A stretch of DNA of 64,000 nucleotides from Pseudomonas guangdongensis (GTDB taxonomy: Bacteria > Pseudomonadota > Gammaproteobacteria > Pseudomonadales > Pseudomonadaceae): positions 3,127,055 through 3,191,054 of the forward strand of contig NZ_LT629780.1 of assembly GCF_900105885.1 (NCBI RefSeq), written 5' to 3'. How positions within the stretch are numbered: position 1 is the stretch's first letter; every line of letters begins with the position of its first letter. The notes beneath the pieces are model-generated. The model saw only the letters and a list, made by a program, of their open reading frames with translations, did no database searches and was not told where the DNA came from. Of the stretch, positions 39,553-50,452 are shown piece by piece. A program made the position numbers and the translations under genes.

Positions 39553-40119
39553 ATGCGCTATTCCGTCTTGTCGCTGCTGGCCCTGTTCCTGCTCTCCGGC
39601 TGCACCAGCCTGCTGCCCAGCGAGCGCGCCGAAGTCAGCTCGGCGTTCCGCGACTATCTCGATGCGGAAACCAGCTTCGCCCGCGCCACACCGGGCAAGA
39701 CCACCCGCAGCGAGCTGTTCTCCCTGGGCTTCGACCCGCTGAACGGCGGCAACGGGCGCATGCTGTCGTTCCTCGACGTGCGCATGCTGTTCGTCCAGCC
39801 CAACGTGCCCATCGACTACCTGCCCGACAGCCTGGTCAGCTGCCTGCAGGCCAAGGAGCGCTGCAGCGGCTACGCCTTCGAGTTCAACCAGACCGACAGC
39901 CAGCGGGTCGGCAGCTTCTGGGCCGACGTGTTCAACTTCCGCAAGAACCGCCGGGTCCACGGCTGGACCTTCCGCGCGGTGTTCGTGCTGGTCGACGACG
40001 TGCTGGTGCACAAGATCAGCAACGGCGAGCCGCAGATCCGCCGCTTCGAGGTGCAGCGCAACCCGCTCGGCCCGCTGCAGGGCGCCGGCGAATTCTTCTC
40101 CGATCAGTTGAAGAAATGA
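39553..40119 (+). CDS. Hypothetical lipoprotein
   Basis: A 188-residue protein with a lipoprotein signal peptide and a clear lipobox LLSGC (C17). The mature part has a [28 protein letters not shown] stretch resembling SmpA/OmlA-like domains, in which GxTxxel and lGxp turns recur, and further cysteines near 97-103. I do not recognise a function. It is divergent from aroC across about 200 bases and followed 149 bases later by cmoA. Start 39553 lies after GGGGGGAA. Confidence 0.75.
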   Translation: MRYSVLSLLALFLLSGCTSLLPSERAEVSSAFRDYLDAETSFARATPGKTTRSELFSLGFDPLNGGNGRMLSFLDVRMLFVQPNVPIDYLPDSLVSCLQAKERCSGYAFEFNQTDSQRVGSFWADVFNFRKNRRVHGWTFRAVFVLVDDVLVHKISNGEPQIRRFEVQRNPLGPLQGAGEFFSDQLKK

Positions 40120-40268
40120 GCGGGGCGCCGCCCGGGCAACAGCTCAGGCGGCGCACGCCGCGCGGAACGAGGGCCTCACCGCGGATCGCCGGAAAACCGC
40201 TGCACGGGTTTTCTACCCGCCGCCGCAGTTCGCTAGAATGCGCGGCTTTCTCCCAGCGGAAGCGCGCC

Positions 40269-41012
40269 GTGAAGCAGACACCCGACCGCATCTATGCATC
40301 GCCCCAGGAACAGGTCGCCGACTTCGTGTTCAACGAGGCGGTGGTGCGGGTGTTCCCCGACATGATCAAGCGCTCGGTACCCGGTTACCCGACCATCGTC
40401 GAGAACCTCGGGGTGATCGCCGGGCAGTTCGCCCAGCAGCACAGCGCCCTCTACGATCTGGGCTGCTCGCTCGGCGCGGTCAGCCAGGCGCTACGCCGCC
40501 ATGTGCAGGTCGAGGATTGCCGGGTGATCGCGGTGGACAACTCCAGCGCCATGGTCGAGCGCTGCCGCGAATACCTGCACGCCCAGGACTCGATGTTCCA
40601 GGAATTGCTGCCGGTGGAGGTCGTCGAGGCGGATATCTGCCGGCTCGACTTCCGCCCGGCCTCGGTGGTAGCGCTGAACTTCACCCTGCAGTTCATCCCC
40701 CGCGAGCAGCGCCTCGACCTGCTGACCCGCATCCGCCGGGCGCTGCTGCCGGGCGGCGCGCTGATTCTCTCCGAAAAACTGCGCTTCGCCGATGACCAGG
40801 AGCAGGCGCTGCTCACCGACCTGCACATCGCCTTCAAGCGCGCCAACGGCTACAGCGAACTGGAGATCGCCCAGAAGCGCAGCGCCATCGAGAACGTGAT
40901 GAAACCCGACAGCCTGGAAGAACACCGCGCACGCCTGGCCGAGGCCGGTTTCTCGAAAGTCGTGCCCTGGTTCCAGTGCCTGAACTTCGCCTCGCTGATC
41001 GCCCTGCCCTGA
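40269..41012 (+). CDS. cmoA: Carboxy-S-adenosyl-L-methionine synthase
   Basis: A 247-residue SAM-binding enzyme that makes carboxy-SAM from SAM and prephenate. The binding motif is [15 protein letters not shown] near residues 61-75, with the acidic IAVDNSSAM near 87. The N-terminal half matches CmoA ([21 protein letters not shown]). The start is GTG 40269; no ATG upstream fits. It lies 16 bases ahead of cmoB, whose product uses carboxy-SAM, and this pair modifies wobble uridine-34 of tRNAs. Confidence 0.95.
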   Translation: MKQTPDRIYASPQEQVADFVFNEAVVRVFPDMIKRSVPGYPTIVENLGVIAGQFAQQHSALYDLGCSLGAVSQALRRHVQVEDCRVIAVDNSSAMVERCREYLHAQDSMFQELLPVEVVEADICRLDFRPASVVALNFTLQFIPREQRLDLLTRIRRALLPGGALILSEKLRFADDQEQALLTDLHIAFKRANGYSELEIAQKRSAIENVMKPDSLEEHRARLAEAGFSKVVPWFQCLNFASLIALP

Positions 41013-41028
41013 CCGCCCCGGACCGCCC

Positions 41029-42006
41029 ATGACCGCTCTCGCCACCCGCGCCGGCCTCCCCGCCCTGCTCGCCCGCCTGCACGGCACGCCGCTGGCCTCC
41101 TGGGCCGCGACCCTGCCCGACCTGCTCGCCGACAAGCTGGCCCGCGGCCACGGCGACCTGACCCGCTGGCAGGCGGCCGTGGACGCCCTGCCGGCGCTCG
41201 ACGCCCGCCAGCGCGAGCTGGCCGAAACCTTCCACCTCGCCGGCCCGTGCAGCGACGCGCAGCGCGCCGCCCTGGAGCAGGCGCTCAAGGGCCTGATCCC
41301 GTGGCGAAAAGGGCCGTTCGAGCTGTTCGGCATGCATATCGACACCGAATGGCGCTCGGACTGGAAGTGGGCGCGCATCGCCCCGCACCTCGACCTGCGC
41401 GGCAAGCGGGTGCTGGATGTCGGCTGCGGCAACGGCTATTACCAGTGGCGAATGCTCGGCGCCGGCGCCGACTGCGTGATCGGCGTCGACCCCAACTGGC
41501 TGTTCTTCTGCCAGTTCCTGGCGATGAAGCATTACCTGCCGGAGCTGCCCGCCTGGCACCTGCCGCTGGCGCTGGAGGAGCTGCCTGCGAGCCTGGAAGG
41601 CTTCGACACAGTGTTCTCCATGGGCGTGCTCTATCACCGCCGCTCGCCCATCGACCACCTGCTGGCGCTCAAGGACTGCCTGATGCGCGGCGGCGAGCTG
41701 CTGCTGGAGACCTTGGTGGTGGAAGGCGACGCGCAGACCGTACTGGTGCCCGAGGATCGCTACGCACAGATGCGCAACGTCTGGTTCCTACCCTCGGTGG
41801 CGGCCCTGGAGCTGTGGCTGCGCCGCGCCGGCTTCGTCGATGTGCGCTGCATCGACGTCAGCGTCACCAGCGTCGAGGAGCAGCGCTCCACCGAGTGGAT
41901 GAGGTTCCAGTCGCTGCCCGAATTCCTCGACCCGCAGGATCGCAGCAAGACCATCGAAGGCCTGCCCGCACCGCGCCGCGCCGCACTGCTGGCGCGCAAG
42001 CCCTGA
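41029..42006 (+). CDS. cmoB: tRNA U34 carboxymethyltransferase
   Basis: A 325-residue methyltransferase-fold enzyme that transfers the carboxymethyl group of carboxy-SAM to 5-hydroxyuridine-34, giving cmo5U, which lets tRNAs read extra codons. The binding motif is [17 protein letters not shown] near residues 126-142 and the [12 protein letters not shown] segment follows. The N-terminal HAD-like helical region and [24 protein letters not shown] are typical of CmoB. It is the second gene of the cmoA-cmoB operon. Confidence 0.95.
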   Translation: MTALATRAGLPALLARLHGTPLASWAATLPDLLADKLARGHGDLTRWQAAVDALPALDARQRELAETFHLAGPCSDAQRAALEQALKGLIPWRKGPFELFGMHIDTEWRSDWKWARIAPHLDLRGKRVLDVGCGNGYYQWRMLGAGADCVIGVDPNWLFFCQFLAMKHYLPELPAWHLPLALEELPASLEGFDTVFSMGVLYHRRSPIDHLLALKDCLMRGGELLLETLVVEGDAQTVLVPEDRYAQMRNVWFLPSVAALELWLRRAGFVDVRCIDVSVTSVEEQRSTEWMRFQSLPEFLDPQDRSKTIEGLPAPRRAALLARKP

Positions 42007-42029
42007 GTCAGCCCTGACAGGGCTCCGCC

Positions 42030-42341
42030 TCAGTGCCCGTCGTGCTTGCTGCCGCCCAGACACGTCGGAGAATCGGGCACCTGACCGGTGGCGGCCCACT
42101 CCTCGGGGGTGTAGGTGTGCTGAGCCAGCGCATGGAACTGCGCCATCAGCTCGCCAAGGGCGGCATAGACCTTCTGGTGACGCTGCACCGGGCGCAGGCC
42201 GGCGAACGCCTCGCTGACCACCACCACCTTGAAGTGGCTGTCCTGGCCGCGACTGTGCATATGGCTCTCGTTGTGGACTTCCAGGTGCTGCGGCGCGAAA
42301 GCGCTGGCGAGCGCGTAGCGGATCTGTTCCTGCATCGACAT
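42030..42341 (-). CDS. BolA-family protein
   Basis: A 103-residue protein with the BolA/KH-like fold. The conserved block near 25-60 reads [39 protein letters not shown], with the histidines that co-ligate Fe-S clusters with monothiol glutaredoxins. The family's invariant RxxxHxxvy is present. BolA proteins act in cluster trafficking and cell-shape or stress regulation. Start 42341 follows GGAG; an internal ATG two codons on is possible. It is divergent from fumC. Confidence 0.88.
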   Translation of the reverse strand: MSMQEQIRYALASAFAPQHLEVHNESHMHSRGQDSHFKVVVVSEAFAGLRPVQRHQKVYAALGELMAQFHALAQHTYTPEEWAATGQVPDSPTCLGGSKHDGH

Positions 42342-42471
42342 GGCGATTCTCCGGGATGAGTGTGCGCGCATTCTGCGCACAAGCCGCCGGCCGCTCAAGG
42401 TCGCCGCGGTCGCAGAACGGCGGCGCCCAGAACTAGACTGCAGGACCACCCCCTTCTGCAGGAGAGCCGCG

Positions 42472-43866
<1,395 letters not shown>

Positions 43867-43906
43867 GGCCGCTACTGGCGCCGCGCCATGGCGCTCGGCC
43901 GGCGGC

Positions 43907-44851
43907 TTACCCCGCCCTCGCCCGGCGGCGCGCCCGCAGCGTCGGCGCCAGCGCGGTCAGCGCCGAACCGGCGACCACCAGCAGGGCGCCGGCGTAGCCC
44001 AGCGCGTTGATGTCCTCGGGCTGCACATGCAGCGGCCAGAGCAGCGCCGCCAGCGCCACCGAGGCGAAGGTCACCAGCGGCGTCACTGCCAGCGCGGCGC
44101 TGACCCGCGAGGCCTCCCAGTGCGCCAGCGCCTCGGCGAAGGCGCCGTAGGCCACCAGGGTGTTCAGGCAGCAGGCGGCCAGCAGCCAGCCCTGCAGCGC
44201 GGACAGCTCCAGCGCCTGCAGCGGCTGCGCCCAGGGGGTGAGCAGCGCGGCGCAGCACAGGTAGATCACCATCATGATCTGCAGCGAGTTCCAGCCGCTG
44301 AGCAGCTGCTTCTGCGCCATCCCGTAGAAGGCCCAGACCAGCGCCGCCAGCAGCACCAGCAACACACCCAGGCTGTAGTCGCCCAGCGCGCCGAACAGCT
44401 CGGCCAGGCGCTGGTTGAAGAACAGCGCGAAACCGCCGAGCAGCACCGCCAGCCCCAGTGCCTGCCAGCTGTCGAAGGCTTCGCGGAACACCAGCAGGCT
44501 GCCGAGCAGCAGCAGGATCGGCGCGATCTGGATCAGCAGCTGGGTGGTGCCCGGACTCAGCAGCTGCAGGCCCAGCAGGTAGAGCACATAGTTGGCGGCC
44601 AGCCCGCCGATAGCCAGCGCCAGCAGCCAGGGGCCGCTGCGCCCCAGCGCCGCCCGCCGCGGCAGGCGCCGGCTGGCGGCCAGCCAGAGCAGCAGGATCA
44701 GCCCCGAGGAGAACAGCCGGTACCAGGTGACGGTCACCGGGTCCATGGTCTGCAGGACCTGCTTGAGCTTGATCGGCAGGATGCCCCAGAGCAGGGCGGT
44801 GACCATCGTCAGGAACAGGCCGTAGAGCCAGCGGCCGGAGGAAACGTGCAT
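43907..44851 (-). CDS. EamA/DMT-family transporter
   Basis: A 314-residue protein with ten hydrophobic helices arranged as two EamA repeats (about 10-145 and 160-300), the drug/metabolite transporter plan. The first repeat ends with LIQIAPILLLLGSLLVFREAF, the second with AVTPLVTFASVALAALLW. The substrate is unknown; members export amino acids or other metabolites. Start 44851 (MHVSSGRWLYG) gives a normal first helix. It converges on fumC. Confidence 0.88.
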   Translation of the reverse strand: MHVSSGRWLYGLFLTMVTALLWGILPIKLKQVLQTMDPVTVTWYRLFSSGLILLLWLAASRRLPRRAALGRSGPWLLALAIGGLAANYVLYLLGLQLLSPGTTQLLIQIAPILLLLGSLLVFREAFDSWQALGLAVLLGGFALFFNQRLAELFGALGDYSLGVLLVLLAALVWAFYGMAQKQLLSGWNSLQIMMVIYLCCAALLTPWAQPLQALELSALQGWLLAACCLNTLVAYGAFAEALAHWEASRVSAALAVTPLVTFASVALAALLWPLHVQPEDINALGYAGALLVVAGSALTALAPTLRARRRARAG

Positions 44852-44992
44852 GGGGGGGGAAACTCGCAGGAAAGGCCGTAGGGCCTGGAGAACGGGAGGC
44901 CGCCGCAGCGGCCGATGGCCCATTCTAGAGCCTGCGCGTGGCGCACGCCCGGAAGATTTCGCGCCGCGCGGCCGGCGGGCGGGTCACCATGA

Positions 44993-45018
44993 CTCTGCGC
45001 CGAAGGCTCGGCGCAGAG
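44993..45018. terminator. Hairpin downstream of pap
   Basis: CTCTGCGCCGA-AGGC-TCGGCGCAGAG is a perfect 11-bp stem with a 4-base loop, 97 bases past the pap stop on the minus strand. No T run follows, so it may stabilise the message rather than terminate it. Confidence 0.45.
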
Positions 45019-45114
45019 CGTTGCATGGAGCCGCTGCCGATGATCCCGGCAGCCCCGTGCGCCCGGCACTCGCCCCTCTCCTGTCGGCGGGCAAGGCAGG
45101 ACGGCACTCTCCCG

Positions 45115-46608
45115 CTACTTCGGCTTGCGGGCGAAGGCCGCTTCCAACGCGTCGTTGATGGTGCGCAACACCTTGACCCGGGCGAAGCGCTTGTCGTTGG
45201 CCTCGACCAGCGTCCAGGGCGCGATCTCGGTACTGGTGCGGTCGACCATGTCGTTCACCGCGTCGACGTACAGCGGCCACTTCTCGCGGTTGCGCCAGTC
45301 CTCCTCGGTGATCTTGAAGCGCTTGAGCGGGTTCTGTTCGCGCTCCTGGAAACGCTCCAGCTGGGTCTGCTGGTCGATGGCCAGCCAGAACTTGACCAGC
45401 ACCACCCCGGCGTCGGTGAGCTGCTCCTCGAAGTCGTTGATCTCATTGTAGGCGCGCAGCCAGTCGGCCTGCGAGCAGAAGCCCTCGACCCGCTCGACCA
45501 GCACGCGGCCGTACCAGGAGCGGTCGAACACGGTGAACTGGCCGCGCCCGGGGATGTGCCGCCAGAAGCGCCACAGGTAGGGCTGGGCGCGCTCTTCCTC
45601 GGTCGGTGCGGCGATCGGCACGATGCGGTACTGGCGCGGATCGAGGGCCTCGGCCATGCGGCGGATCGCCCCGCCCTTGCCGGCCGCGTCGTTGCCCTCG
45701 AACACCGCCACCAGGGCATGGCGCCGGAAGCGCTTGTCGCGCATCAGGGTGGCCAGACGCGCCTGCTCGGCGACCAGCTGCTGCTGGTAGCTGTCCTTGT
45801 CCAGGCTCTGGGTCATGTCCAGGCTGTCGACCAGGCCGCGATTGTCGATGCTCGCCGCCACCGGCGCGGCATGGGGATGGGGCTGCGGGCGGTTCTTGGT
45901 CTTCAGCGCCGCCTGCAGGCCTTCGAGCAGGATGCGCCCGACGCTCAGGCTGCGGTAGCGCTCGTCCACGCCCTCGACCACGTACCAGGGCGCGTAGTCG
46001 CGACTGCTGCGGCGCAGGATGCGCTCGCCGTAGCGCACGAAGCGGTCGTAGGTCTTGCTCTGCTGCCAGTCCAGCGGGCTGAGCCGCCAGCTGTGCCGGG
46101 GGTCGTCCTCCAGCGCCTTGAAGCGCGCCTTCATCTGCTGCTTGGAGAGGTGGAACCAGAACTTGAAGATCAGCGCGCCCTCGTCGCAGAGCATCCGCTC
46201 GAAGCGCTCGGCGCTGTCGATGGCCTGGTCGAGCTGGGCGTCGTCGATGTGCTTGTGCACCCGCCCCTGGAGCATCTGGCTGTACCAGTTGCCGAAGAAG
46301 ATGCCGATCTGCCCCTTGGGCGGCATGCGCCGCCAGTAGCGCCAGTAGGGCGGGCGGGCCAGCTCCTCGTCGCTCTGCTGGTCGAAGTTCTCGACGCGGA
46401 TCATCCGCGGGTCCATCCATTCGTTGAGCAGCTTGACCGTCTCGCCCTTGCCGGCGCCCTCGACCCCGCTGATCAGGATGAAGACCGGGAAGCGCGCCTG
46501 CTGGCGCAGCTCCATCTGCGCTTCCAGCAGTGCCTGGCGCAATTCGGGGACGGCGGCATCATAGGTTTCCTTGTCGATCTGGTGACCGATCTCGGCGGAT
46601 TCGAACAT
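45115..46608 (-). CDS. pap: Polyphosphate:AMP phosphotransferase (two-domain PPK2)
   Basis: A 497-residue protein with two PPK2 domains. The first P-loop is SGVEGAGKGET near residue 48 and the second FEGNDAAGKGGAIRR near 300, each followed by lid and DRSWYGR-like motifs (GNWYSQ in the first, FDRSWYGRVLVERVEG in the second). Two-domain PPK2 enzymes phosphorylate AMP to ADP using polyphosphate, and only the C-terminal half keeps the full catalytic set, as seen here. Start 46608 is favoured; the longer frame upstream is not protein-like. The length agrees with the P. aeruginosa enzyme. Confidence 0.93.
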   Translation of the reverse strand: MFESAEIGHQIDKETYDAAVPELRQALLEAQMELRQQARFPVFILISGVEGAGKGETVKLLNEWMDPRMIRVENFDQQSDEELARPPYWRYWRRMPPKGQIGIFFGNWYSQMLQGRVHKHIDDAQLDQAIDSAERFERMLCDEGALIFKFWFHLSKQQMKARFKALEDDPRHSWRLSPLDWQQSKTYDRFVRYGERILRRSSRDYAPWYVVEGVDERYRSLSVGRILLEGLQAALKTKNRPQPHPHAAPVAASIDNRGLVDSLDMTQSLDKDSYQQQLVAEQARLATLMRDKRFRRHALVAVFEGNDAAGKGGAIRRMAEALDPRQYRIVPIAAPTEEERAQPYLWRFWRHIPGRGQFTVFDRSWYGRVLVERVEGFCSQADWLRAYNEINDFEEQLTDAGVVLVKFWLAIDQQTQLERFQEREQNPLKRFKITEEDWRNREKWPLYVDAVNDMVDRTSTEIAPWTLVEANDKRFARVKVLRTINDALEAAFARKPK

Positions 46609-46807
46609 TCGGGCTCTACCATCAATGGTTGTCGGAATACCGGCAGCGCATCCCGCGCCGGCACAGCGGTGCAATCGGGGAGGAGTGGCTGCGCGCCTCG
46701 TTGCGGCAACCGCTCGTCGTGCAGGATACCCGATGCCCGGCGTGCGCCGGGTAGTCCTGTACGCGCTCGGGTGTCATGGGTCGGCGCCGAGCCGCCTACA
46801 GCACTAA

Positions 46808-47083
46808 CAGAGGATCAAGCAACTGCAGATCGCCCATGCCCCGGAGCAGCGTCTGCTGTTCCCCAACATCGGCCAGGATGCCTTCACGACTTTCCTTGAC
46901 GAGCCGAGCCAAGTGCTGCTGGAGCTGCTCGCCGAGCATCCGCGCGCGGTGGTCGAGCTGATCGAGAACAGCTCGGTGTACGATACCCGGGTCAGCATCG
47001 CCAGGCTGCGGGCCGCACGCGCGCAGACGCGGCCTGCGCCGGCGGCTAGAATGGCGCCCCCCATCCAGCCCGCTCACCGACCG
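46808..47083 (+). other. Protein-like open stretch in frame with mnmC, possible gene remnant
   Basis: After a TAA at 46805 the mnmC frame stays open for 92 codons before the mnmC ATG. The first 70 codons have balanced, protein-like composition (for example LFPNIGQDAFTTFLDEPSQV and ELIENSSVYDTRVSIARLRA), unlike the Arg/Ala/Pro-rich shadow frames nearby. There is no convincing ATG or ribosome site at its beginning. It could be the 3' remnant of a lost gene. I do not recognise the family. Confidence 0.35.
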
Positions 47084-49045
47084 ATGACCGAACAAGCGCA
47101 TGCCCAGCTCGACTGGGACGAACAGGGCCAGCCGCTGTCCCGCACCTTTGGCGACGTGTACTTCTCCCGAGCCTCGGGCCTTGAGGAAACCCGCCATGTG
47201 TTCCTCGCCCAGAACCGTCTGGCCGAGCGCTTCGCCGCGCTCAGCGGCGGTGCGCGCCTGTGCATCGGCGAAACCGGCTTCGGCACCGGGCTGAACTTCC
47301 TCTGTGCCTGGCAGCTGTTCGAGCAGTGCGCGCCGGGCGACGCCCGCCTGCACTTCGTCAGCGTCGAGAAGTACCCGCTGGCGCGCGCCGACCTGCAGCG
47401 CGCCCTGGACCTGTGGCCGGAGCTGGCGCCCTTCACCGCGCAGCTACTGGCCCAGTACGTCGGCATCCACCCGGGCTACCAGCGGCTGGTGTTCGCCGGC
47501 GGGCGGGTGGTGCTGACCCTGCTGGTCGGCGACGTGCTCGAAACGCTGCCGAGCCTGGATGCGCGCATCGATGCCTGGTTCCTCGACGGCTTCTCCCCGG
47601 CGAAGAATCCGGCGATGTGGACCCCGGAGCTGTTCGCCCAACTCGCCCGGCTGTCGGCCCCCGGCGCCAGCCTGGCCACCTTCACCTGCGCCGGCTTCGT
47701 GCGCCGCGGGCTGATCGAGGCCGGGTTCGCCATGGCCAAGGTCAAGGGCTTCGGCCACAAGCGCGAGATGCTCGCCGGCACCTGCAGCGGCGCACCCGCC
47801 GAAGCCGGCCCGCCCTGGTACGCGCGTCCGCCGCGCACGGCGGGCGAGCGCCGCGCGCTGGTGATCGGCGGCGGTCTGGCCGGCTGCGCCACTGCCGCCA
47901 GCCTGGCGGCGCGCGGCTGGCAGGTCGACCTGCTGGAGCGTCACGGCGCGCTGGCCGAGGAGGCCTCCGGCAACCCCCAGGGCGTCCTGTACCTCAAGCT
48001 CTCCGCCCACGGCACCGCGCTCTCGCAGCTGGTGGTGGCCGGTTTCGGTCACACCCGAAGGCTGCTGGAGCGCCTGCAGCCCGGCCAGGACTGGAGCGCC
48101 TGCGGCGTGCTGCAACTGGCCTTCGACGCCAAGGAGCGCGAGCGCCAGGCGCGGCTCGCCGCCGCCTTCCCCGCCGCGCTGCTGCGCGCCGTGGATGCCG
48201 CCGAGGCCAGCGCGCTGAGCGGCCTGGCGCTGGAGCAGGGCGGCCTGTGGTATCCCGAAGCCGGCTGGGTGCATCCGCCGGCGCTGTGCCACGCCCTCGC
48301 CGCCGATCCGGCGATCCGCGTCCATACCCATAGCGAAGCCCTCGACCTGCAGCGGATCGACGGCCAGTGGCAGGCCCGTCAGGGCGGTACGCTGCTCGCT
48401 GCCGCGCCGGTGGCGATCCTCTGCAGCGCCAGCGAGGTGCTGCGCTTCCCGGCTGCCGCCCACCTCAAGCTCAAGCGCATCCGCGGCCAGATCAGCCGCC
48501 TGCCGGCCAGCCCCGCCAGTCGCGCGCTGCGCACCGTGCTGTGCGCCGAGGGCTATGTGGCGCCGCCGCGCGGCGACGAGCACACTCTCGGCGCCAGCTT
48601 CAACTTCCAGCGCGACGACCTGGCGCTGAGTGCCGAAGAACACGCCGACAACCTCGGCATGCTGCGGCAGATATCCCCGGCGCTGGCCGACGCGCTCGGC
48701 GCCGACGCCCTGGATCTCGCCAGCCTGCAGGGCCGCGCCGCCTTCCGCAGCACCACCCCGGACTACCTGCCGCTGATCGGCCCGCTGGTCGACGCCGAGG
48801 CCTTCCGCGCCGCCTACGCCGCCCTCGGCAAGGACGCCCGCCAGCGCTTCGACACCCCGGCGCCCTGGCTGGACGGCCTGTACGTCAACGCTGGACACGG
48901 CTCGCGCGGGCTGATCAGCGCGCCGCTGTCGGCCGAACTGATCGCCGCCTGGCTGGACGACGAAGCGCTGCCGCTGCCCCGCGCGGTGGCCGAGGCCTGC
49001 CATCCCAGCCGCTTCCTGCTGCGCGAGCTGATCCGCGGGCGCTGA
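47084..49045 (+). CDS. mnmC: Bifunctional tRNA mnm5s2U biosynthesis protein MnmC
   Basis: A 653-residue fusion. The N-terminal methyltransferase domain (about 1-240) has the GETGFGTGLNFLCAW SAM motif near 59-73 and the DAWFLDGFSPAKNPAMW block near 164-180. The C-terminal FAD oxidoreductase domain has GGGLAGCATAASLAARGWQVDLLER near 262-286 and a closing GLYVNAGHGSRGL. It converts carboxymethylaminomethyl-uridine in tRNA to 5-methylaminomethyl-2-thiouridine, removing glycine and then adding methyl. ATG 47084 gives the family length although the frame is open further upstream. Confidence 0.95.
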   Translation: MTEQAHAQLDWDEQGQPLSRTFGDVYFSRASGLEETRHVFLAQNRLAERFAALSGGARLCIGETGFGTGLNFLCAWQLFEQCAPGDARLHFVSVEKYPLARADLQRALDLWPELAPFTAQLLAQYVGIHPGYQRLVFAGGRVVLTLLVGDVLETLPSLDARIDAWFLDGFSPAKNPAMWTPELFAQLARLSAPGASLATFTCAGFVRRGLIEAGFAMAKVKGFGHKREMLAGTCSGAPAEAGPPWYARPPRTAGERRALVIGGGLAGCATAASLAARGWQVDLLERHGALAEEASGNPQGVLYLKLSAHGTALSQLVVAGFGHTRRLLERLQPGQDWSACGVLQLAFDAKERERQARLAAAFPAALLRAVDAAEASALSGLALEQGGLWYPEAGWVHPPALCHALAADPAIRVHTHSEALDLQRIDGQWQARQGGTLLAAAPVAILCSASEVLRFPAAAHLKLKRIRGQISRLPASPASRALRTVLCAEGYVAPPRGDEHTLGASFNFQRDDLALSAEEHADNLGMLRQISPALADALGADALDLASLQGRAAFRSTTPDYLPLIGPLVDAEAFRAAYAALGKDARQRFDTPAPWLDGLYVNAGHGSRGLISAPLSAELIAAWLDDEALPLPRAVAEACHPSRFLLRELIRGR

Positions 49046-49082
49046 GCCGGCGTCTGCACGTCAGGGCAATGACACGCCATTT

Positions 49083-49145
49083 GTAGTGGTGCGCCATGCA
49101 CACCCTGGGTCGCTCCGATCCTGCGGTGCGTACGGCGCACCCTAC
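49083..49145. repeat. REP-like inverted intergenic repeat (GTAGxGTGCGCC... type)
   Basis: GTAGTGGTGCGCCATGCACACC and GGTGCGTACGGCGCACCCTAC are imperfect inverted copies around a 20-base centre, located just after mnmC. Sequences ending GGCGCACCCTAC are common dispersed intergenic repeats in pseudomonads in my recollection; only one copy is evident here. Confidence 0.5.
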
Positions 49146-49257
49146 TCATCCGATACGGCAACCTGCAGGCGATTCCCCCGACTGCCTTGGGCGTCTTGCC
49201 TTGCCGGCGCGCCGCGCAGATACTCCCCCCAGTAAAAGATCACCTGAAGGAGCTTCC

Positions 49258-49812
49258 ATGCGTCTCGTCTCGTTCGCCCTGCTCGCCGCCCTGAGCGGCA
49301 GCACCCTCGCCGCCCCCGACCTGCAGAAGCTGAGCGCCGAAGGCGCCGCACTGATCCCGCCGTTCCAGCAGCACCTGCTCGACACAGTGAAATCCGCACT
49401 GCAGGACGGCGGTCCGGCTCAGGCCGTGGCCGCCTGCCAGAGCCTCGCCCCGCAGATCGCCGCGCAGCACAGCGCCGCCCCCTGGCAGGTCGGGCGCACC
49501 GCGCTGAAGGTACGCAACCCGGACAACGTCCCGGACGCCTGGGAGCGCCGAGTGCTGGAGCAGTTCGCCGCGCGCATCGCCGCCGGCGAGCCGGTCGCCG
49601 AGGTCCGTCATGCCGAGGTGGTCGACGGCGAATTCCGCCTGATGAAGGCCATTCCCACCGGCGAACCGTGCCTGGCCTGCCACGGCAGCGCGATCAAACC
49701 GGAACTGGCGGCGGTGATCGATCAGCGCTATCCCGCCGACCAGGCGCGCGGCTTCGCCCTCGGCGAACTGCGTGGCGCCTTCAGCCTGCGCCGCCCGCTG
49801 GACGCACAGTGA
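49258..49812 (+). CDS. Exported haem-c binding DUF3365 protein
   Basis: A 184-residue periplasmic protein. The signal peptide covers about residues 1-18 (ending GSTLA). A DUF3365/Tll0287-like domain follows, with a single haem attachment motif CLACHG near residues 140-145. The GRTALKVRNPDNVPDAWERRVL block is typical of the family. It is likely a mono-haem redox sensor or electron carrier. An AAGGAG site precedes ATG 49258. Its stop overlaps the next gene's start by one base, linking it to a CsoR-family repressor. Confidence 0.85.
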   Translation: MRLVSFALLAALSGSTLAAPDLQKLSAEGAALIPPFQQHLLDTVKSALQDGGPAQAVAACQSLAPQIAAQHSAAPWQVGRTALKVRNPDNVPDAWERRVLEQFAARIAAGEPVAEVRHAEVVDGEFRLMKAIPTGEPCLACHGSAIKPELAAVIDQRYPADQARGFALGELRGAFSLRRPLDAQ

Positions 49813-50078
49813 TGCAAACGCCCGCCCAGCAGCATCAGGACGCCATGCTCAAGCGCCTGGCGCGCATCGAAGGCCAGGTACGCGGCCTGCAGGCGATGAT
49901 CCGGCGCGGCGAGGACTGCGAGGCCATCGCCCAGCAGTTCAGCGCCGCGCGCAAGGCGCTGGACCGCGCCTACCAGGCCATGCTGATGTGCCTGGTCGAG
50001 GAAGCCATGCACGACACCGCGCAGGACAGTGCGGAAACTCTCGCCAAGGTCCGCGCGATCTTTACCAAGTACACCTGA
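49812..50078 (+). CDS. CsoR/RcnR/CstR-family transcriptional repressor
   Basis: An 88-residue all-helical repressor (KRLARIEGQVRGLQAMIRRGEDC is the family signature). CsoR copper sensors use Cys-His-Cys ligands. Here C36 and C60 are kept, but the residue four before C60, normally His, is Ala (QAMLMC). A two-cysteine set without the His is the hallmark of CstR-type persulfide sensors, so a sulfur rather than metal signal is suggested. It overlaps the preceding haem-c gene by one base (TGATG) and may control that small operon. FrmR-like function is an alternative. Confidence 0.78.
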   Translation: MQTPAQQHQDAMLKRLARIEGQVRGLQAMIRRGEDCEAIAQQFSAARKALDRAYQAMLMCLVEEAMHDTAQDSAETLAKVRAIFTKYT

Positions 50079-50187
50079 GCGAGCGGCGAGGCACGTGCGA
50101 ACCGCGCCGCACTCGCCCGGTGCGCGGCATGGCCCAGCACCGGTAGGCGCTGCTAGGATGCGCGCCCACCCTGTTCGCGGAGCCGCC

Positions 50188-50421
50188 ATGCTGATCCCCC
50201 ACACCCTGCTCGAAGCCGACACCCTGACCCGTCTGATCGAGGACTTCGTCACCCGCGAAGGCACCGACAACGGCGACGACACTCCGCTGACCACCCGCGT
50301 CGAGCGGGTGCGTCAGGCCCTGGCGCGCGGCACCGCGGTGATCCTCTTCGACCCCGACAGCCAGCAGTGCCTGCTGCTGCCACGCCACGAAGTGCCGGCC
50401 GAGCACCTGGGCGACGACTGA
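50188..50421 (+). CDS. YheU-family (UPF0270) protein
   Basis: A 77-residue protein of unknown function beginning MLIPHTLLEADTLTRLIEDFVTREGT, with the conserved TPLTTRVERVRQALARGTAVILFD block, which matches the YheU family across its length. It sits 109 bases after the CsoR-like gene, probably with its own promoter, and converges on actP. Start 50188 follows GCGGAG. Confidence 0.88.
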   Translation: MLIPHTLLEADTLTRLIEDFVTREGTDNGDDTPLTTRVERVRQALARGTAVILFDPDSQQCLLLPRHEVPAEHLGDD

Positions 50422-50452
50422 CGCGGCCTTCCCGCCCTGCAGGCAAAAAAAA

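Noticed and set aside
44938..46899. Plus-strand open frame of 653 codons opposite pap
   Set aside because: Antisense to a well-conserved two-domain PPK2 gene; no start signal and no motif.
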